From: Nitrospirota bacterium
Lineage (GTDB): Bacteria; Nitrospirota; Thermodesulfovibrionia; Thermodesulfovibrionales; UBA1546
DNA: 49,630 bases
Direction of reading: 5' to 3'
Assembly (NCBI GenBank): GCA_009773185.1
Contig: WPIF01000021.1
Location: 1 to 49,630, forward strand
In this document: piece after piece, positions 49,468 to 49,630 of the stretch
Position numbering within the stretch: position 1 is the stretch's first letter
How the letters are laid out: every line of letters begins with the position of its first letter
Notes under the pieces: model-generated
The model's input: only the letters and a program-made list of their open reading frames with translations
Told to the model about the DNA's origin: nothing
The model's database searches: none
Position numbers and translations under genes: made by a program

Positions 49468-49630
49468 CTATAAATTCATCAATTTTAATATTATACACTG
49501 CATGAATAAAAATAAGGAACACGTTTCTTCGCTCCTTGATTCCCTGATAAGCGAGGGAGGACGCATTTTTTGAGTTTGCAATCAGGAAGTGAAAGCATAT
49601 TTTTCGGATAGACGGAATGAGGAGGTTATT
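49468..49630. other. window-end region without a confident gene
   Basis: 163 bases upstream of the DUF2229 gene. On the plus strand an ATG at 49502 opens a 23-codon frame ending TGA at 49571-49573, after which the same frame stays open to the window end. This might be the beginning of a gene with a stop or frameshift, or chance; nothing else is seen. Confidence 0.3.
49490..49495 (-). promoter_or_regulatory. candidate -10 element for the DUF2229 operon
   Basis: TATAAT on the minus strand, 22 bases before the ATG at 49467. No good -35 hexamer at the expected distance was seen, so this rests on one element only. Confidence 0.3.

Noticed and set aside
49571-49573. TGA as a selenocysteine codon
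   Set aside because: No recognisable selenoprotein family and no SECIS-like hairpin; a plain stop is more likely.

Overview
The window comes from a Gram-negative, probably anaerobic bacterium of moderate GC content. Outer-membrane logic is visible in a LolA-like carrier, an MMPL exporter, lipoprotein genes and a lipid A-type acyltransferase. Anaerobic habit is suggested by six radical-SAM genes and an archerase-type (HgdC/BadF) activase. The housekeeping genes (mltD-like, PHP phosphatase, comF, PilZ, purA, serA) would fit Nitrospirota or Desulfobacterota-like lineages, but I cannot fix the taxon from sequence reading alone.

Layout. (1) 1-3400: a lytic transglycosylase on +, then minus-strand TPR and PHP genes and a small DUF2283/DUF4258 pair. 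(2) 3470-8835, minus strand: a defence-like block with a type IIG-like restriction-methyltransferase, a PIN-like protein, a protein with a HEPN-like R-x4-H motif and a small exported protein. Short pieces resembling the 3' end of the methyltransferase gene recur between these genes. (3) 8970-13160, minus strand: comF, a PilZ/zinc-ribbon protein, purA and serA. (4) 13480-15270, plus strand: a diguanylate cyclase and an AMP nucleosidase. (5) 15417-46261, plus strand: about 31 kb of tightly packed genes, most overlapping by 1-14 bases, behind a good sigma70-type promoter at 15361-15390. (6) 46267-49467, minus strand and convergent: an activase and two DUF2229/COG3581-type proteins.

The main object is region 5. 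It is a type II fatty-acid/polyketide-like system related in composition to aryl-polyene (APE) clusters and to the ladderane-type clusters proposed in anammox bacteria. It encodes three ketosynthases with intact Cys-His-His, two degenerate ketosynthase homologues that have lost the cysteine, three acyl carrier proteins, a ketoreductase, an ApeI-type dehydratase, an ApeP-type dehydratase fused to a radical-SAM/SPASM enzyme, a hotdog thioesterase, and an acyl-activating (AMP-forming) ligase. It also encodes a carotenoid-desaturase-like flavoprotein, a second flavoprotein, four cobalamin-type radical-SAM proteins, one HemN/HemW-like radical-SAM protein, three acyltransferases of different folds, a glycosyltransferase with a DUF2062 tail, a polysaccharide deacetylase, and a LolA/MMPL/lipoprotein export set.

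The simplest reading is a polyunsaturated acyl chain built on ACPs. It would be modified by radical and flavin chemistry (ring formation, methylation or desaturation), attached to a glycerolipid or glycolipid, and moved to the outer membrane. No ammonia-lyase or ordinary methyltransferase of canonical APE clusters is present, so the starter and the final structure are unknown. An unrelated DUF4143 ATPase gene with its own promoter and operator-like palindrome sits inside the cluster. No tRNA, rRNA, CRISPR array or insertion sequence was recognised.
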